64,000 bases of DNA from assembly GCF_024741815.1 (NCBI RefSeq), contig NZ_CP102951.1, positions 2,991,001 to 3,055,000 on the forward strand, read 5' to 3'. The notes beneath the pieces were generated by a model. The model did not search any database. It worked only from the letters and a program-made list of their open reading frames with translations, and was not told the DNA's origin. Both the position numbers and the translations under genes were made by a program. Below, piece after piece: positions 42,728-52,800 of this stretch. Every line of letters begins with the position of its first letter. Within the stretch, counting starts at the first letter, position 1. Source of the DNA: Pseudomonas sp. LS1212 (lineage in GTDB: Bacteria; Pseudomonadota; Gammaproteobacteria; Pseudomonadales; Pseudomonadaceae).

Positions 42728-44652
42728 GGTACGCCGCAGTCGCCGTTGTAGCGATCGGCCTCGCTGGCGTGGTCCAGGCCGCTCCCATGCGCTGGCCCGA
42801 GATTCGCGACGGCAGCTTTTACCTGCGCCCGGACAAGGCCGACACCCTCACCGTCAGTTGGGCCCCGGCGTGGCAGGCCGACGCCAACGAAGAGCGTATC
42901 TACCTGCTCGACGGCCAGGGGCAATTGCGTGACGAGCGGGTTATCCCGCCTACCGAGCCGCGCGGTCGGCAGGTTTGGCAACTGCCCGTCAGCGCCGCCA
43001 GTTATCGTGTGGAGATCCCGGGCTACAGCTTCCGCAACTATCGCCTCGAACATGATGGAAACACGGTCGTGCAGTTCGCCCCGGCCAAGGTGCACTTCAG
43101 TGCCAACGTCGCGGACGGCACCGAACTCTACTTCAAGGTCCGGGGCGGCGAGCAGGCCGTGCTCGCCGGCAAATTTCACGACGGCGTCAAGGCCTTGTAT
43201 GCCGAGCGCCTGGCCGACGGTTTCAAGGTCGCGCTGCCGCTCAAGCCTAATCGAATCTATTGGCAGTTCGATCAGGCAGCCTTGCCTGTCACGGCCCAGG
43301 ACCAGACCTGGCGACTGACCCTGGAGGGCGACGGCAAGGCCGCCTTCTGGCTGGACGGTACCGCCAATCTGTTTGCCCAGCGGCCGGAACACTTGCAACC
43401 GCTGCGTCAGGATCCGGGCCACACGCAATTGAACCTGCACGCCGAAGTGCTCGGCCCGACGCCCAATCTCGGCGTTGCCCTGCCGTATGAACTGCTGCCG
43501 CAATCAAGCCACGCGCTATTCGATGTAATCAAGCCACGCGCTGGTGGCTATTACAGTTTCGTCGACATACTGGCCGGCAGGCCACACTACGAAGATCGCT
43601 TTCGTCAGCTCTACCAGGACCGCTTCGGCATCTATCAGGACATAACCCTGCTTGCCGGCAGCAAGCGCCAGGCCGATCTCAACCCGGATGCCCAGAGCAT
43701 GGCTGGCCTGGATGCCTGGCTGGCCAGCACCGTCGCACTGGGTGGCAAAGGGTTGCACTACCTGTCCTTCGCCGACGAACCCAACTACAACTACCGCGAC
43801 TATGCCACCTACAAACGCTTTTTCGATGCCATGTCCCGCCAGGTCCGCGACTACCCTGGCGCACGAGAGGCGGGTGTACGCATTGCCATGCCTGCCAGTT
43901 CTCGACTGATCAATGGGCCGTTCGTTCCTGGCGGTGCCAAACGCCGAGGCATCGATTGGGCGCGACGCATGCTCAATGAGTCCGGTGAACAGATCGATGC
44001 CCTGGCCTGGCACGAATGGATGATTCGCGACCTGCTCGCCACGCGGGTTTACCGCGACAACGTGCGCCGCGCCGCGGACCTGGTCGGTCTTCAGCCAAAT
44101 GGCCGCCCGCGCAAGGCACTGCTGCTGGACCAGACTAATATGTCCAGTGGCTCGAGCCTGAGCCGGTACGAACAGGACAGTCACTATGCTTCGTTGTGGT
44201 GGGCTTCGGTCGCGATCAATTCAGCCCAGGATGGACTGCTCGATATGCTCAACTGGTTTCATGCCGCCGATGAACCGGAGTACCCCAAGGGCATGGTGCG
44301 AGTGCTGGGCCCCGACCGGTACCAATTGAAACCGGTGGGCCTCGCCCAGCAATTCATCCAGGCCCATTGGCTCGACCAGGTCCAGCGCCTGGACAACAGT
44401 GCCTTCGAAGTCGATGCCCTGGCCATGTCCACCGGTCAACAACGCAGTGTGCTGGGTGTCAACAAGGGCGTACGCCTGCAACACATCAGCCTGCAAGGCA
44501 CTGGCTCCACATGCCCGCTGCCGACTGCAATCCTGACCTTGTTCGGCTCCGACAGCCGTAGCCGTACAGCGCAAATCGGCTGTCAGGATGGCCGCCTGGA
44601 CTTCGAAATACCTGGCGAGACGTTGTTCGCCCTGACTTGGAGCGCATCATGA
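42724..44652 (+). CDS. Secreted glycosidase-like protein of the exopolysaccharide operon
   Basis: A 642-residue protein with a signal peptide (residues 1-20, ending VVQA). The N-terminal 230 residues look beta-rich; the rest suggests a TIM barrel. LHYLSFADEPNYNY (Glu352) resembles the strand-4 acid/base motif WNEPN of clan GH-A, as in GH39. ALAWHEW (residues 426-432) and KALLLDQTNMSSG (469-475) fall at the distances of strands 6 and 7. In GH39 the strand-7 nucleophile is Glu in TExN; here the aligned residue would be Gln470. It may be an exopolysaccharide lyase/hydrolase, or an inactive binding relative. The family assignment is tentative. Confidence 0.55.
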   Translation: MRYAAVAVVAIGLAGVVQAAPMRWPEIRDGSFYLRPDKADTLTVSWAPAWQADANEERIYLLDGQGQLRDERVIPPTEPRGRQVWQLPVSAASYRVEIPGYSFRNYRLEHDGNTVVQFAPAKVHFSANVADGTELYFKVRGGEQAVLAGKFHDGVKALYAERLADGFKVALPLKPNRIYWQFDQAALPVTAQDQTWRLTLEGDGKAAFWLDGTANLFAQRPEHLQPLRQDPGHTQLNLHAEVLGPTPNLGVALPYELLPQSSHALFDVIKPRAGGYYSFVDILAGRPHYEDRFRQLYQDRFGIYQDITLLAGSKRQADLNPDAQSMAGLDAWLASTVALGGKGLHYLSFADEPNYNYRDYATYKRFFDAMSRQVRDYPGAREAGVRIAMPASSRLINGPFVPGGAKRRGIDWARRMLNESGEQIDALAWHEWMIRDLLATRVYRDNVRRAADLVGLQPNGRPRKALLLDQTNMSSGSSLSRYEQDSHYASLWWASVAINSAQDGLLDMLNWFHAADEPEYPKGMVRVLGPDRYQLKPVGLAQQFIQAHWLDQVQRLDNSAFEVDALAMSTGQQRSVLGVNKGVRLQHISLQGTGSTCPLPTAILTLFGSDSRSRTAQIGCQDGRLDFEIPGETLFALTWSAS

Positions 44653-45836
44653 GAGAGGTCACCTTCGAGTGGCGGAATTCATTGTGTACCACGGACTTCC
44701 CGTGCACGGCCTACGAAGACCTGCGTCAGCGTGTAGCCGGCAGTACACCGTTCAATACCCTGGCGTGGATGTGCGCGGCCGAACGTGCCCTGCCTGCCGG
44801 TGAACAATTGCAAGTATTGCTTGGCTGGCGAGCTGGGCAGTTGCAGTTGTGTCTGCCGCTGGTTATCGCCTGCGAGCGCTTCGGCGGCCTGCCGTTCAAG
44901 ATCGTGCATCACCTCGGTTTCCCGCTCAGCGATCGTATCGCGCTACTGGCCACGCTCGAGCCCAGGCCCACCCGGCAAGCACTCAGGCAGATTCGCCGGC
45001 GCATGCCGCATGCCCTGTTGCAACTCAACGAACTGCCAGGTTCCACGGAACCGGAAACGCTGCTCAGCCAATGGGCCAGGTTCAGCTCCACCGTGGAAGA
45101 CCGCCTCAGCTGCCGGGCGCCGGTGCACCTGATCAGCGACACGGACCGTCAGGAAGTGTCGGGCGACCCACGCTACAAACTGCGTCGCGCGCGCAAACGT
45201 ATCGCCGCCTGCGGCGCCCAGGTGCGCAGGCTCACCCCGGATGCGACCAGCATGGGGCCGTTGCTCGACGCCATCCGCGAAGTCGAGGCGGTCAGCTGGA
45301 AGGGCGACGAAGGCGTGGGCATATTTGCCGACGCCCGCCGCCAGCAGTGGATGCGCGAAGCCTTTATCGCCCTCGCAGGCGAAGGCCGGGTGCGGGTGGT
45401 GACCCTGGAACTCGAGGGCCGCTGTATCAGCTATCGCCTCGGGCTGTTCGAGCAAGGCCGGATCTACGACTACAATTTGGCCTTCGTGCCGCAATACGCC
45501 GATCTGGGCAGCGGCCGGGTACTGCTCGAGGAGTGGATTCATTGGGGGCTCGACGAGGGCTGGAGCTGGATCGATGCCTCCCGGGTCAGCCTGGAAAACT
45601 CCAGCCATCAACTGCACGAACGCATGACCGGGCTGCTCGAACACCGTCGCTGGAGCTTCTATTCCTGGCGCCCCAGCGGCCTGTGCCTGGGCCTGGGCCT
45701 GCGCTTGTGGCAGTATCTGAAACCCCGTCTGCAAGCACTTCGGGCCAAACGCGCGGCAGCACGGGCCAGGCTTGCCGTCACTACCGACACACCTCTGGAG
45801 GGTCGCGATGCCGTACCAAGTCATAGTCAACGCTGA
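44649..45836 (+). CDS. GNAT/CelD-like acyltransferase
   Basis: A 399-residue protein of the BcsL/CelD/FemAB-like GNAT type (PF13480). Support comes from the YKLRRARKRIAACGAQVRRL helix, then WKGDEGVGIFADARRQQWMREAF and RVVTLELEGRCISYRLGLFEQGRIYDYNLAFVPQY. In polysaccharide loci these proteins are thought to acylate sugars. It overlaps the preceding gene (ATGA) and the following gene by 29 bases. Confidence 0.78.
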   Translation: MREVTFEWRNSLCTTDFPCTAYEDLRQRVAGSTPFNTLAWMCAAERALPAGEQLQVLLGWRAGQLQLCLPLVIACERFGGLPFKIVHHLGFPLSDRIALLATLEPRPTRQALRQIRRRMPHALLQLNELPGSTEPETLLSQWARFSSTVEDRLSCRAPVHLISDTDRQEVSGDPRYKLRRARKRIAACGAQVRRLTPDATSMGPLLDAIREVEAVSWKGDEGVGIFADARRQQWMREAFIALAGEGRVRVVTLELEGRCISYRLGLFEQGRIYDYNLAFVPQYADLGSGRVLLEEWIHWGLDEGWSWIDASRVSLENSSHQLHERMTGLLEHRRWSFYSWRPSGLCLGLGLRLWQYLKPRLQALRAKRAAARARLAVTTDTPLEGRDAVPSHSQR

Positions 45837-46578
45837 CGATTTCGGCCTCAGTGGCAATGAAAACGCGGTGATCCTGCGGGCCTTTCAAACCGGCATGATC
45901 AGTTCGGCCACGATCATGGCCAATATGCCGGCCTTCACCACGGCCTGCGTGTTGGCACAGCAGCCTTTGTTGCAGGGGCGGATCGGCCTGCATTTCAACC
46001 TCACCTACGGCCGCCCGTTGAGCGAGGCGATCCTGGCGCAACCACAGTTCTGTAACAGCAACGGCGAATTCGACCTCGACCTGCCCCGCCATCAACTGTG
46101 GCTGGGACGAAAGGCTCGCCAGGCCGTGCGCGCAGAACTGCACGCGCAATGGCAACGTTGCCTGGACCACGACCTGCTGCCCAGCCATCTGGACTCCCAC
46201 CAGCATGTGCACAATATCTGGCCGATCGGCGAGATAGTCGCGCGTTTTGCCGCCGAGAAAGGCGTGGCCGTGCGCCTGGCGCGCAACATCGGCAAGAACA
46301 TCGGGCCGGCCAAATGGCTGTTCAAGACACTGCTCAATAGAAGGCTGCACCAACTCTGCGGGGCAACAGCCGGGTACGTCTGCACCCCGGCCGACCTGCG
46401 CAATCTCGAACCACCGACACAAGGCGTGCTGGAAATCGTTACCCATCCGAGCCGGCTCGGTACCGATTTCGGCGATGCCTACCTGGAGACCGGAGAGTCG
46501 CTCAAGACGTTGCTGGACCAGCGACTGTCGAATGTACCGCGGGTGGGTTACCGGGTGCTGGGCAAGGCGCCGGCCTGA
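45808..46578 (+). CDS. ChbG/HpnK (YdjC)-family deacetylase
   Basis: A 256-residue member of the YdjC-like carbohydrate deacetylase family (PF04794). Metal-binding motifs are VNADDFGLS (Asp10 and Asp11), GLHFNLTYG and LDSHQHVHNIW. It removes an acetyl group from N-acetylhexosamine units in oligosaccharides or lipids. It is the last gene of the operon and overlaps the previous one; GGAGGGTCGCG precedes the ATG. With the NodB-like enzyme at 40416 it implies an amino sugar in the polymer. Confidence 0.87.
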   Translation: MPYQVIVNADDFGLSGNENAVILRAFQTGMISSATIMANMPAFTTACVLAQQPLLQGRIGLHFNLTYGRPLSEAILAQPQFCNSNGEFDLDLPRHQLWLGRKARQAVRAELHAQWQRCLDHDLLPSHLDSHQHVHNIWPIGEIVARFAAEKGVAVRLARNIGKNIGPAKWLFKTLLNRRLHQLCGATAGYVCTPADLRNLEPPTQGVLEIVTHPSRLGTDFGDAYLETGESLKTLLDQRLSNVPRVGYRVLGKAPA

Positions 46579-46612
46579 CGGCACCGTTCGGCGGCCATTT
46601 CATTGCTCGGGA

Positions 46613-46645
46613 TTGACTTATCCGAAATACTGTATATATATACAT
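46613..46645 (+). promoter_or_regulatory. Sigma-70-like promoter with embedded LexA-like box
   Basis: TTGACT (46613-46618) is followed at 16-18 bases by TATATA sequences. These lie inside CTGTATATATATACAT (46630-46645), which differs from the LexA consensus CTGTATATATATACAG by only the last base. It is 111 bases upstream of the VOC gene at 46756. Confidence 0.5.
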
Positions 46646-46755
46646 ACAACCAATCGCCGAGTCTGCTGTCCATTGATTGGTAAGACCCAACAAGCCAGCA
46701 GGGATTTTCATACGGCTTGTACGGTGAGTCATCACCCAAAAAGGAGGATAGGAAA

Positions 46756-47229
46756 ATGGCCGTCAAACCCATACCCGAAGGTCAGCACAGCATCACCCCG
46801 TACCTGGGGATCGAAGGTGCCGGCGAAGCCATCGAGTTCTACAAGAAAGCCTTCGGCGCCATCGAAATGTTCAGGCTCCCCACCCCCGACGGCAAGGTCG
46901 GGCACGCGGAGTTGAAGATCGGCGACTCCACGATCATGCTCGCCGACCCTTGCGACCAGGGCGTGCTGCGCAGTTCTCAATCGCAAACCAATGGTGCTTC
47001 TGTCGCCCTGCATCTGTACGTCAACGATGTGGATGCGCAGTTCGCCCAGGCAATCAAGGCCGGCGGTACCCAGATCGAGCCAGTAAAGGACCAGTTCTAC
47101 GGTGATCGTACCGGTTCCCTGAGGGATCCCTTCGGCAACGTCTGGTTCCTTGCCACGCACAAGGAAGACCTCTCGGTCGAAGAGATCAACCGGCGTGCGG
47201 CCGAGTTGTTCGGTGGTCAAAAAGGCTGA
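46756..47229 (+). CDS. VOC-family (PhnB-like) protein
   Basis: A 157-residue VOC protein. HSITPYLGIEGAGEAIEFYKKAFGAIEMFR, GHAELKIGDSTIMLAD and the final GSLRDPFGNVWFLATH are standard for the PhnB-like group. It is a second, different VOC protein from that at 24600. Its promoter region carries the near-consensus LexA-like box at 46630, which may make it damage inducible. AAGGAGGATAGGAAA gives a very strong ribosome site. Confidence 0.87.
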   Translation: MAVKPIPEGQHSITPYLGIEGAGEAIEFYKKAFGAIEMFRLPTPDGKVGHAELKIGDSTIMLADPCDQGVLRSSQSQTNGASVALHLYVNDVDAQFAQAIKAGGTQIEPVKDQFYGDRTGSLRDPFGNVWFLATHKEDLSVEEINRRAAELFGGQKG

Positions 47230-47355
47230 TCGAAACCCACGGCCCACCGTGAGCAGCGGCGGGCCGTTTACCGCATTACATCCCGAGTGACTCTTCTCGC
47301 CATTTGTCTTACCGTGCCAGTACTCAATCGCAAGGCGTAGTGGCCGGGATCGCCC

Positions 47356-48555
47356 ATGAGAATCATCGAAAAGAACGGCACCCTGGTGCGCACCCTGACC
47401 CCCGCCGAGGAAGTCCTGGCCCGTGGCTTTGCCGACGGCAGCCTGGAAGGCCATCGCCTGCTGCAAGTCAATCAGTTGCTGATGAAAATCCGCAGCAACG
47501 GCCAGTGGCTGGCCTGCGATTGCCGGCCCGATGTGCTGCCGGTGATGAACGTCACCCTCAACAGCAGTACCGGTACCCTGTTTCTGAAGAACAACCCCGG
47601 AACCCCGGAACACGCCGTGGACTGCGTGTTCATCAAGGATGAACGTGAAGCGGGAGCGCCGGGCAGCGATCGGGATGAACCGCCGGCCGCCTGGCTGGCG
47701 CCGGACATGCCGTTGAAACTGATCGGGGACTTTCGCAACAGCCCGGACAGCGATACCGAACGCCCTGGCGTGCAGGGCCTGGGCAAAAAGGAGCAGCATC
47801 GGCTGCTTTCGCTACTGGTCACCCTGATCGAAGCCAGTGGCCTGAATGTCTACGCCACGCACCTGAAGCAGGACCTGACCCAGCAGTTCGGCGAATTGCG
47901 CAGCGTCGCCACCCGTTACCCTTTGGTGGAGCGCGTTCCGGCCAGCAATTACCTGGAAACGCGCATCGACATGAAACACATGATGATGCTCAAGTCGCGC
48001 CTGCGTGAGTCCAGTGCGTTCGGCAACCACCGCCGCTATGGGCTTTTGCTCGACTGCATCGGTGACGTCAAGGCACGCAAGTTGTTCAACGACCGCAGCG
48101 ACAACGGTTTCGATTTCCAGGGCCATCATCTGCTCTGGGGCGGCGCGAAAACCAGCGGCCCCCTGCTCGCCCTGGCCATTTACTCGCCGACCACGGCAGG
48201 TAGTCACTTCTACGAGATGATCCACGTCGCGACCCTGCCAGTGTTATCCCGGGCCCACCTGTTCCCGGTGTACCGGGACGAAGAACGCGAGCCGCTGAAA
48301 ATGCTCGTATCGCTGATCGACTGGATGGCCGGCAAAGGCGTCAAGGTGATCATGCGTCGCCCGGTGATCGGCGGCGCGGTAATGGATGAACTGGTACTGA
48401 GCTCGGACCTGGACCGCGTCTTGTCGGTGTCCCTGATGAACGCGCCGCTGGGGCCGGAGCCCAGCTCCGATACCTTCAAGCGCTTTGCCGACTTCAAGAG
48501 CCTGGACACCTTCCGCAAATACGTGGCCGGGTTCTTCATGCGCGAGCGGGACTGA
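47356..48555 (+). CDS. Conserved-looking protein of unknown function with a Cys/His motif
   Basis: A 399-residue protein with no signal peptide or membrane segment. The N-terminal third carries WLACDCRPD, then LFLKNNPGTPEHAVDCVF about 40 residues later. This CxC...HxxxC set could bind zinc and is reminiscent of DUF1173-type proteins, though I cannot confirm that. The middle is mixed alpha/beta, with LLSLLVTLIEASGLNVYA and GHHLLWGGAKTSGPLLALAIYSP. It is flanked by a VOC gene and an efflux operon and seems to be its own unit. Confidence 0.5.
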   Translation: MRIIEKNGTLVRTLTPAEEVLARGFADGSLEGHRLLQVNQLLMKIRSNGQWLACDCRPDVLPVMNVTLNSSTGTLFLKNNPGTPEHAVDCVFIKDEREAGAPGSDRDEPPAAWLAPDMPLKLIGDFRNSPDSDTERPGVQGLGKKEQHRLLSLLVTLIEASGLNVYATHLKQDLTQQFGELRSVATRYPLVERVPASNYLETRIDMKHMMMLKSRLRESSAFGNHRRYGLLLDCIGDVKARKLFNDRSDNGFDFQGHHLLWGGAKTSGPLLALAIYSPTTAGSHFYEMIHVATLPVLSRAHLFPVYRDEEREPLKMLVSLIDWMAGKGVKVIMRRPVIGGAVMDELVLSSDLDRVLSVSLMNAPLGPEPSSDTFKRFADFKSLDTFRKYVAGFFMRERD

Positions 48556-48565
48556 CACATCCCGC

Positions 48566-48590
48566 CCGTTCCCGCGCGCGGGAACGAGGA
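48566..48590. terminator. GC-rich palindrome after the unknown gene
   Basis: CGTTCCCGCGCGCGGGAACG forms a perfect hairpin just after the stop codon. It may be a REP unit or a terminator without a strong T-run. Confidence 0.45.
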
Positions 48591-48693
48591 AAGCCCTTAT
48601 TCCTAACAGTTTTTAACACATGTCCTACACGACTTGGCTGTTATTGGAACCTCGAGTGCCTTAGCATGCCGGGGTCTATTATGGAAGATTCGC

Positions 48694-49872
48694 ATGTCTA
48701 CTCCCGCCCGACTCTACGCGCTTGCGCCCATCCTTGCGTTGTTCCTCACCGTCGCCGCTTGCGATTCAAAGAGCCCCCCCGAAGAAAAAAGCCCCCCGAG
48801 CAAGGTGGCCGTCGAAACCGTAAAGGTGCAGCCACTGGCGATCAGCAGTGAACTGAGCGGGCGCATTCTGGCCCCGCGCATCGCCGAGGTGCGCGCACGG
48901 GTGGCCGGCGTGGTGCTGCAGCGGGTGTTTCGCGAAGGCAGCGACGTCAAACAGGGCGATGTCCTGTTTCGCATTGATCCGGCGCCTTTCCAGGCCGATT
49001 ACGACAGTGCCCGGGCCAGCCTGGCAAAAGCCACGGCCAACCGTTTCCAGGCTCGCCTGCAGGAACAACGCTACAGCGAGCTGATCGGCATCAACGCCGT
49101 CAGCCGCCAGGACTACGACAATGCCCGCGCCAGCGCACAACAGGCCGATGCCGACGTGGCCTCGGCCAAGGCCGCGGTGCAAAGGGCTCGCCTGAATCTG
49201 GGGTATGCCACCGTCACCGCGCCTATTTCCGGGCGTATCGGGCGGGCGTTGGTGACCGAGGGTGCGCTGGTCGGTCAAAACGAATCCACGCCATTGGCGA
49301 CCATCCAGCAACTCGATCCGATCCATGCCGACCTGACCCAGTCGACCCGCGAACTCAATGCCTTGCGCCGGGCCTTTCGCGCCGGCGCGTTGCAGCAGGT
49401 CGGCCAGGACCAGGCCCGCGCCACATTGATCCAGGACGACGGCACACCCTACCCGCTACCGGGTAAATTGCTGTTCTCCGATATCAGCGTCGAACCGAGC
49501 ACCGGCCAGATCATTCTGCGCAGCGAGTTCCCTAACCCGGACCTCGACCTGCTGCCGGGCAGTTTCATCCGCGTGCGCCTGGAGCAGGCAGTCAACCAGC
49601 AAGGCATCAGCGTGCCGCAACGGGCGGTCCTGCGCGACAGCGCAGGCTTGCCACATGTTCTGCTGGTCGATGGGCAGCAACGCATCAACGAGCGCCCGGT
49701 GCAACTGGGCGGCGTCCAGCAGGACCGCTGGATCGTGACCGAGGGCCTGGCGCCCGGTGATCAAGTGGTGGTCGAAGGCGTGCAGCACGTGCGTGTCGGT
49801 GACCAGGTGCAGATCGATGATCCGTCCCCGTCCAAGGCAACGCTCCCTATCGTCCAGACCACCGGCCAGTGA
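48694..49872 (+). CDS. RND efflux periplasmic adaptor (MexA/AcrA-type lipoprotein)
   Basis: A 392-residue membrane fusion protein. The lipobox LTVAAC gives Cys23 as lipidation site. The beta-barrel, lipoyl (VRARVAGVVLQRVFREGSDVKQGDVLFRIDP) and alpha-hairpin regions are in the usual order. It links the RND pump encoded 12 bases downstream to an outer-membrane channel. No oprM-like gene or TetR-type repressor gene is adjacent, so the channel is probably shared. ATG 48694 is preferred over longer upstream starts because the lipoprotein signal begins here. Confidence 0.9.
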   Translation: MSTPARLYALAPILALFLTVAACDSKSPPEEKSPPSKVAVETVKVQPLAISSELSGRILAPRIAEVRARVAGVVLQRVFREGSDVKQGDVLFRIDPAPFQADYDSARASLAKATANRFQARLQEQRYSELIGINAVSRQDYDNARASAQQADADVASAKAAVQRARLNLGYATVTAPISGRIGRALVTEGALVGQNESTPLATIQQLDPIHADLTQSTRELNALRRAFRAGALQQVGQDQARATLIQDDGTPYPLPGKLLFSDISVEPSTGQIILRSEFPNPDLDLLPGSFIRVRLEQAVNQQGISVPQRAVLRDSAGLPHVLLVDGQQRINERPVQLGGVQQDRWIVTEGLAPGDQVVVEGVQHVRVGDQVQIDDPSPSKATLPIVQTTGQ

Positions 49873-49883
49873 GGCCCTGACCC

Positions 49884-52800
49884 ATGCCGCAGTTTTTCAT
49901 TGACCGCCCGGTCTTCGCCTGGGTGATTGCACTGTTTATCCTGCTTGCCGGCGCCATGTCGATCCCGCAGTTGTCGGTGGAGCAGTACCCCAACGTGGCG
50001 CCCCCACAGGTGGAGATCTATGCCACCTACCCTGGCGCCTCCGCGCAGACCCTGGACGAAAGCGTCGTCAGCCTGATCGAACAGGAGCTCAACGGCGCCG
50101 ACAACCTGTTGTACTTCCAGTCCCAAAGTAGCCTGGGCAGCGCCACCATCACGGCCACCTTCGCCCCTGGTACCCATCCGGACCTGGCTCAGGTCGATGT
50201 GCAGAACCGCCTCAAAATGGTCGAGTCGAGATTGCCGCAAGCCGTCATCCAGCAAGGTCTGCAGGTGGAAAAGACCTCTGCCGGGTTCCTCTTGCTGGTG
50301 ACCTTGACTTCCGAGGACGGTCGTCTCGATGAAGTCAGCCTGAGCGACTACCTGGCGCGCAACGTGATGAACGAGATCAAGCGCCTCAAGGGTGTCGGCA
50401 AGGCCCAAGTGTATGGCTCTGAACGCGCCATGCGGATCTGGATCGACCCACAGAAGCTGATTGGCTTCAACCTCACGCCCGGCGACGTGAATGCCGCCAT
50501 TGCCGCACAGAATGCCCAGGTAGCGGCCGGCAGCATTGGCGACCTGCCAGGCCGCTCGACCCAGGAAATCACCGCCAGCGTGGTGGTCAAGGGCCAGTTG
50601 TCGACGCCACAGGAGTTTGCCGACATCGTCCTGCGTGCCAACCTCGATGGCTCGAAAGTGAAGATCGGCGATGTCGCCCGGGTCGAGATCGGTAGCGAGG
50701 AATATCAGTACGGTACGCGCCTCAATGGCAAGCCCTCGACCGCCTTCAGCGTGCAACTGGCCCCCGGGGCCAACGCCCTTGAGACTGCAACGCTGATTCG
50801 CGTCAAGATGGACGAACTGTCGCGGTATTTCCCGGCCGGGGCCAAATACGACATTCCCTACGACACCGCTCCCTTCGTCAAAGTCTCGATCAGTCAGGTG
50901 ATCTATACCCTGGCCGAAGCGATGGTGCTGGTGTTCGCGGTGATGTACCTGTTTTTGCAGAACATCCGCTACACCCTGATCCCGACCCTGGTCGTGCCCG
51001 TGGCGCTGATGGGTACGTTCGCGGTGATGCTGGCGCTGGGTTTCTCGATCAACGTGCTTACCCTGTTCGGCATGGTTCTGGCCATTGGCATTCTGGTGGA
51101 CGATGCGATCGTGGTGGTGGAGAACGTCGAACGGATCATGGCCGAGGAAGGCCTGTCGCCCCGCGATGCGACCCGCAAGGCGATGAGCCAGATCAGCGGC
51201 GCGATCGTCGGTATCACCCTGGTGCTGGTGGCCGTGTTCATCCCGATGGCCTTCATGCAGGGTTCGGTCGGGGTGATTTACCAGCAGTTCTCGCTGTCGA
51301 TGGCGACCTCCATCCTGTTTTCGGCATTTCTTGCCCTGACCCTGACGCCTGCCCTGTGCGCCTCGCTGCTCAAGCCGATCACCCCGGGCGAGCATCAGCA
51401 AAAGCGCGGCTTCTTCGGCGGGTTCAACCGCCGTTTCGAGGCGTTGACCCAGGGTTATCAGCGCTGGGTGGTGCAAGCGCTCAAGCACAGTGGCCGTTAT
51501 CTGTTGATTTACGGGGTGCTGCTGATCGGCCTTGGCCTGTGCTTCAGTCGCCTGCCGTCCTCCTTCCTGCCGGTGGAAGACCAGGGCTATACCATCACCG
51601 ACATCCAGCTCCCGCCAGGCGCAAGCAAGAACCGCACACTCCAGGTCGTCGAGCAGATCGAGGCGCATAATGCGCAGGAAGCGGCGGCAGCGAACAGTAC
51701 GGTGCTGCTGGGCTTCAGCTTCTCCGGGAGCGGCCAGAATGCAGCGCTGGCCTTCACCACGCTCAAGGACTGGTCCGAACGGGCCACGGAGGACTCGGCC
51801 GCCGCTCTGGCTGAACGGGCCAACACAGCTTTTGGCGCCATCAAGGAAGCGATCGCCTACTCGGTCCTGCCGCCTCCGCTCGATGGCCTGGGCACCTCAA
51901 GCGGATTCGAGTTCCGCCTGCAGGATCGCGCAGGCCTTGGCCACGCGACCTTGATGGCCTCCCGCGACCAGTTTCTTGCGGCCGCGAAAAAAAGTCAGGT
52001 GCTGGTCAATGTGCGTGAAAGCGCCCTGGCCGAAAGCCCGCAAATCCAACTGGAAGTGGACCGCAGCCAAGCCAACGCCCTGGGCGTGGCCTTTGCCGAT
52101 ATCGGTACGGTGCTGTCCACTGCGGTCGGTTCTGCCTACGTCAATGACTTCCCCAACCAGGGCCGTATGCAGCGGGTCATTGTCCAGGCCGAAGGTGACC
52201 AGCGCAGCCAGATCGAAGACCTGCTCAAGATCCATGTGCGCAATGACAGTCGCAGGATGGTGCCGATTTCGGCCTTCACCCGGGCACACTGGACTCAAGG
52301 CCCGGTACAACTGACCCGCTACAACGGCTACCCGGCCATTGCCGTATCCGGCGAGCCTGCGCCTGGCTACAGTTCGGGCGAGGCGATGAGCGAAATCCAG
52401 CGGCTGATCGATCAATTGCCGGTGGGCATGGGCCTGGAATGGACCGGCTTGTCGTTGCAGGAACGCATGTCCGGAGATCAGGCGCCGATGCTGCTGGGCT
52501 TGTCGCTGTTGATCGTGTTCCTGTGTCTGGCGGCCCTCTATGAGAGCTGGTCGATACCGACATCGGTGCTGTTGGTGGTTCCGCTCGGCGTGCTGGGTGC
52601 GGTATTGGCGGTCACCTTGCGCGGGATGCCCAACGATGTGTTCTTCAAGGTCGGGCTGATTACCCTGATCGGGCTGTCGGCCAAGAACGCGATTCTGATC
52701 ATCGAGTTCGCCAAAAGCCTGGTCGATGAAGGGCACGATCTGATCGACGCCACTGTCCAGGCTTCGCGCCTGCGCCTGCGGCCGATTGTCATGACCTCCC

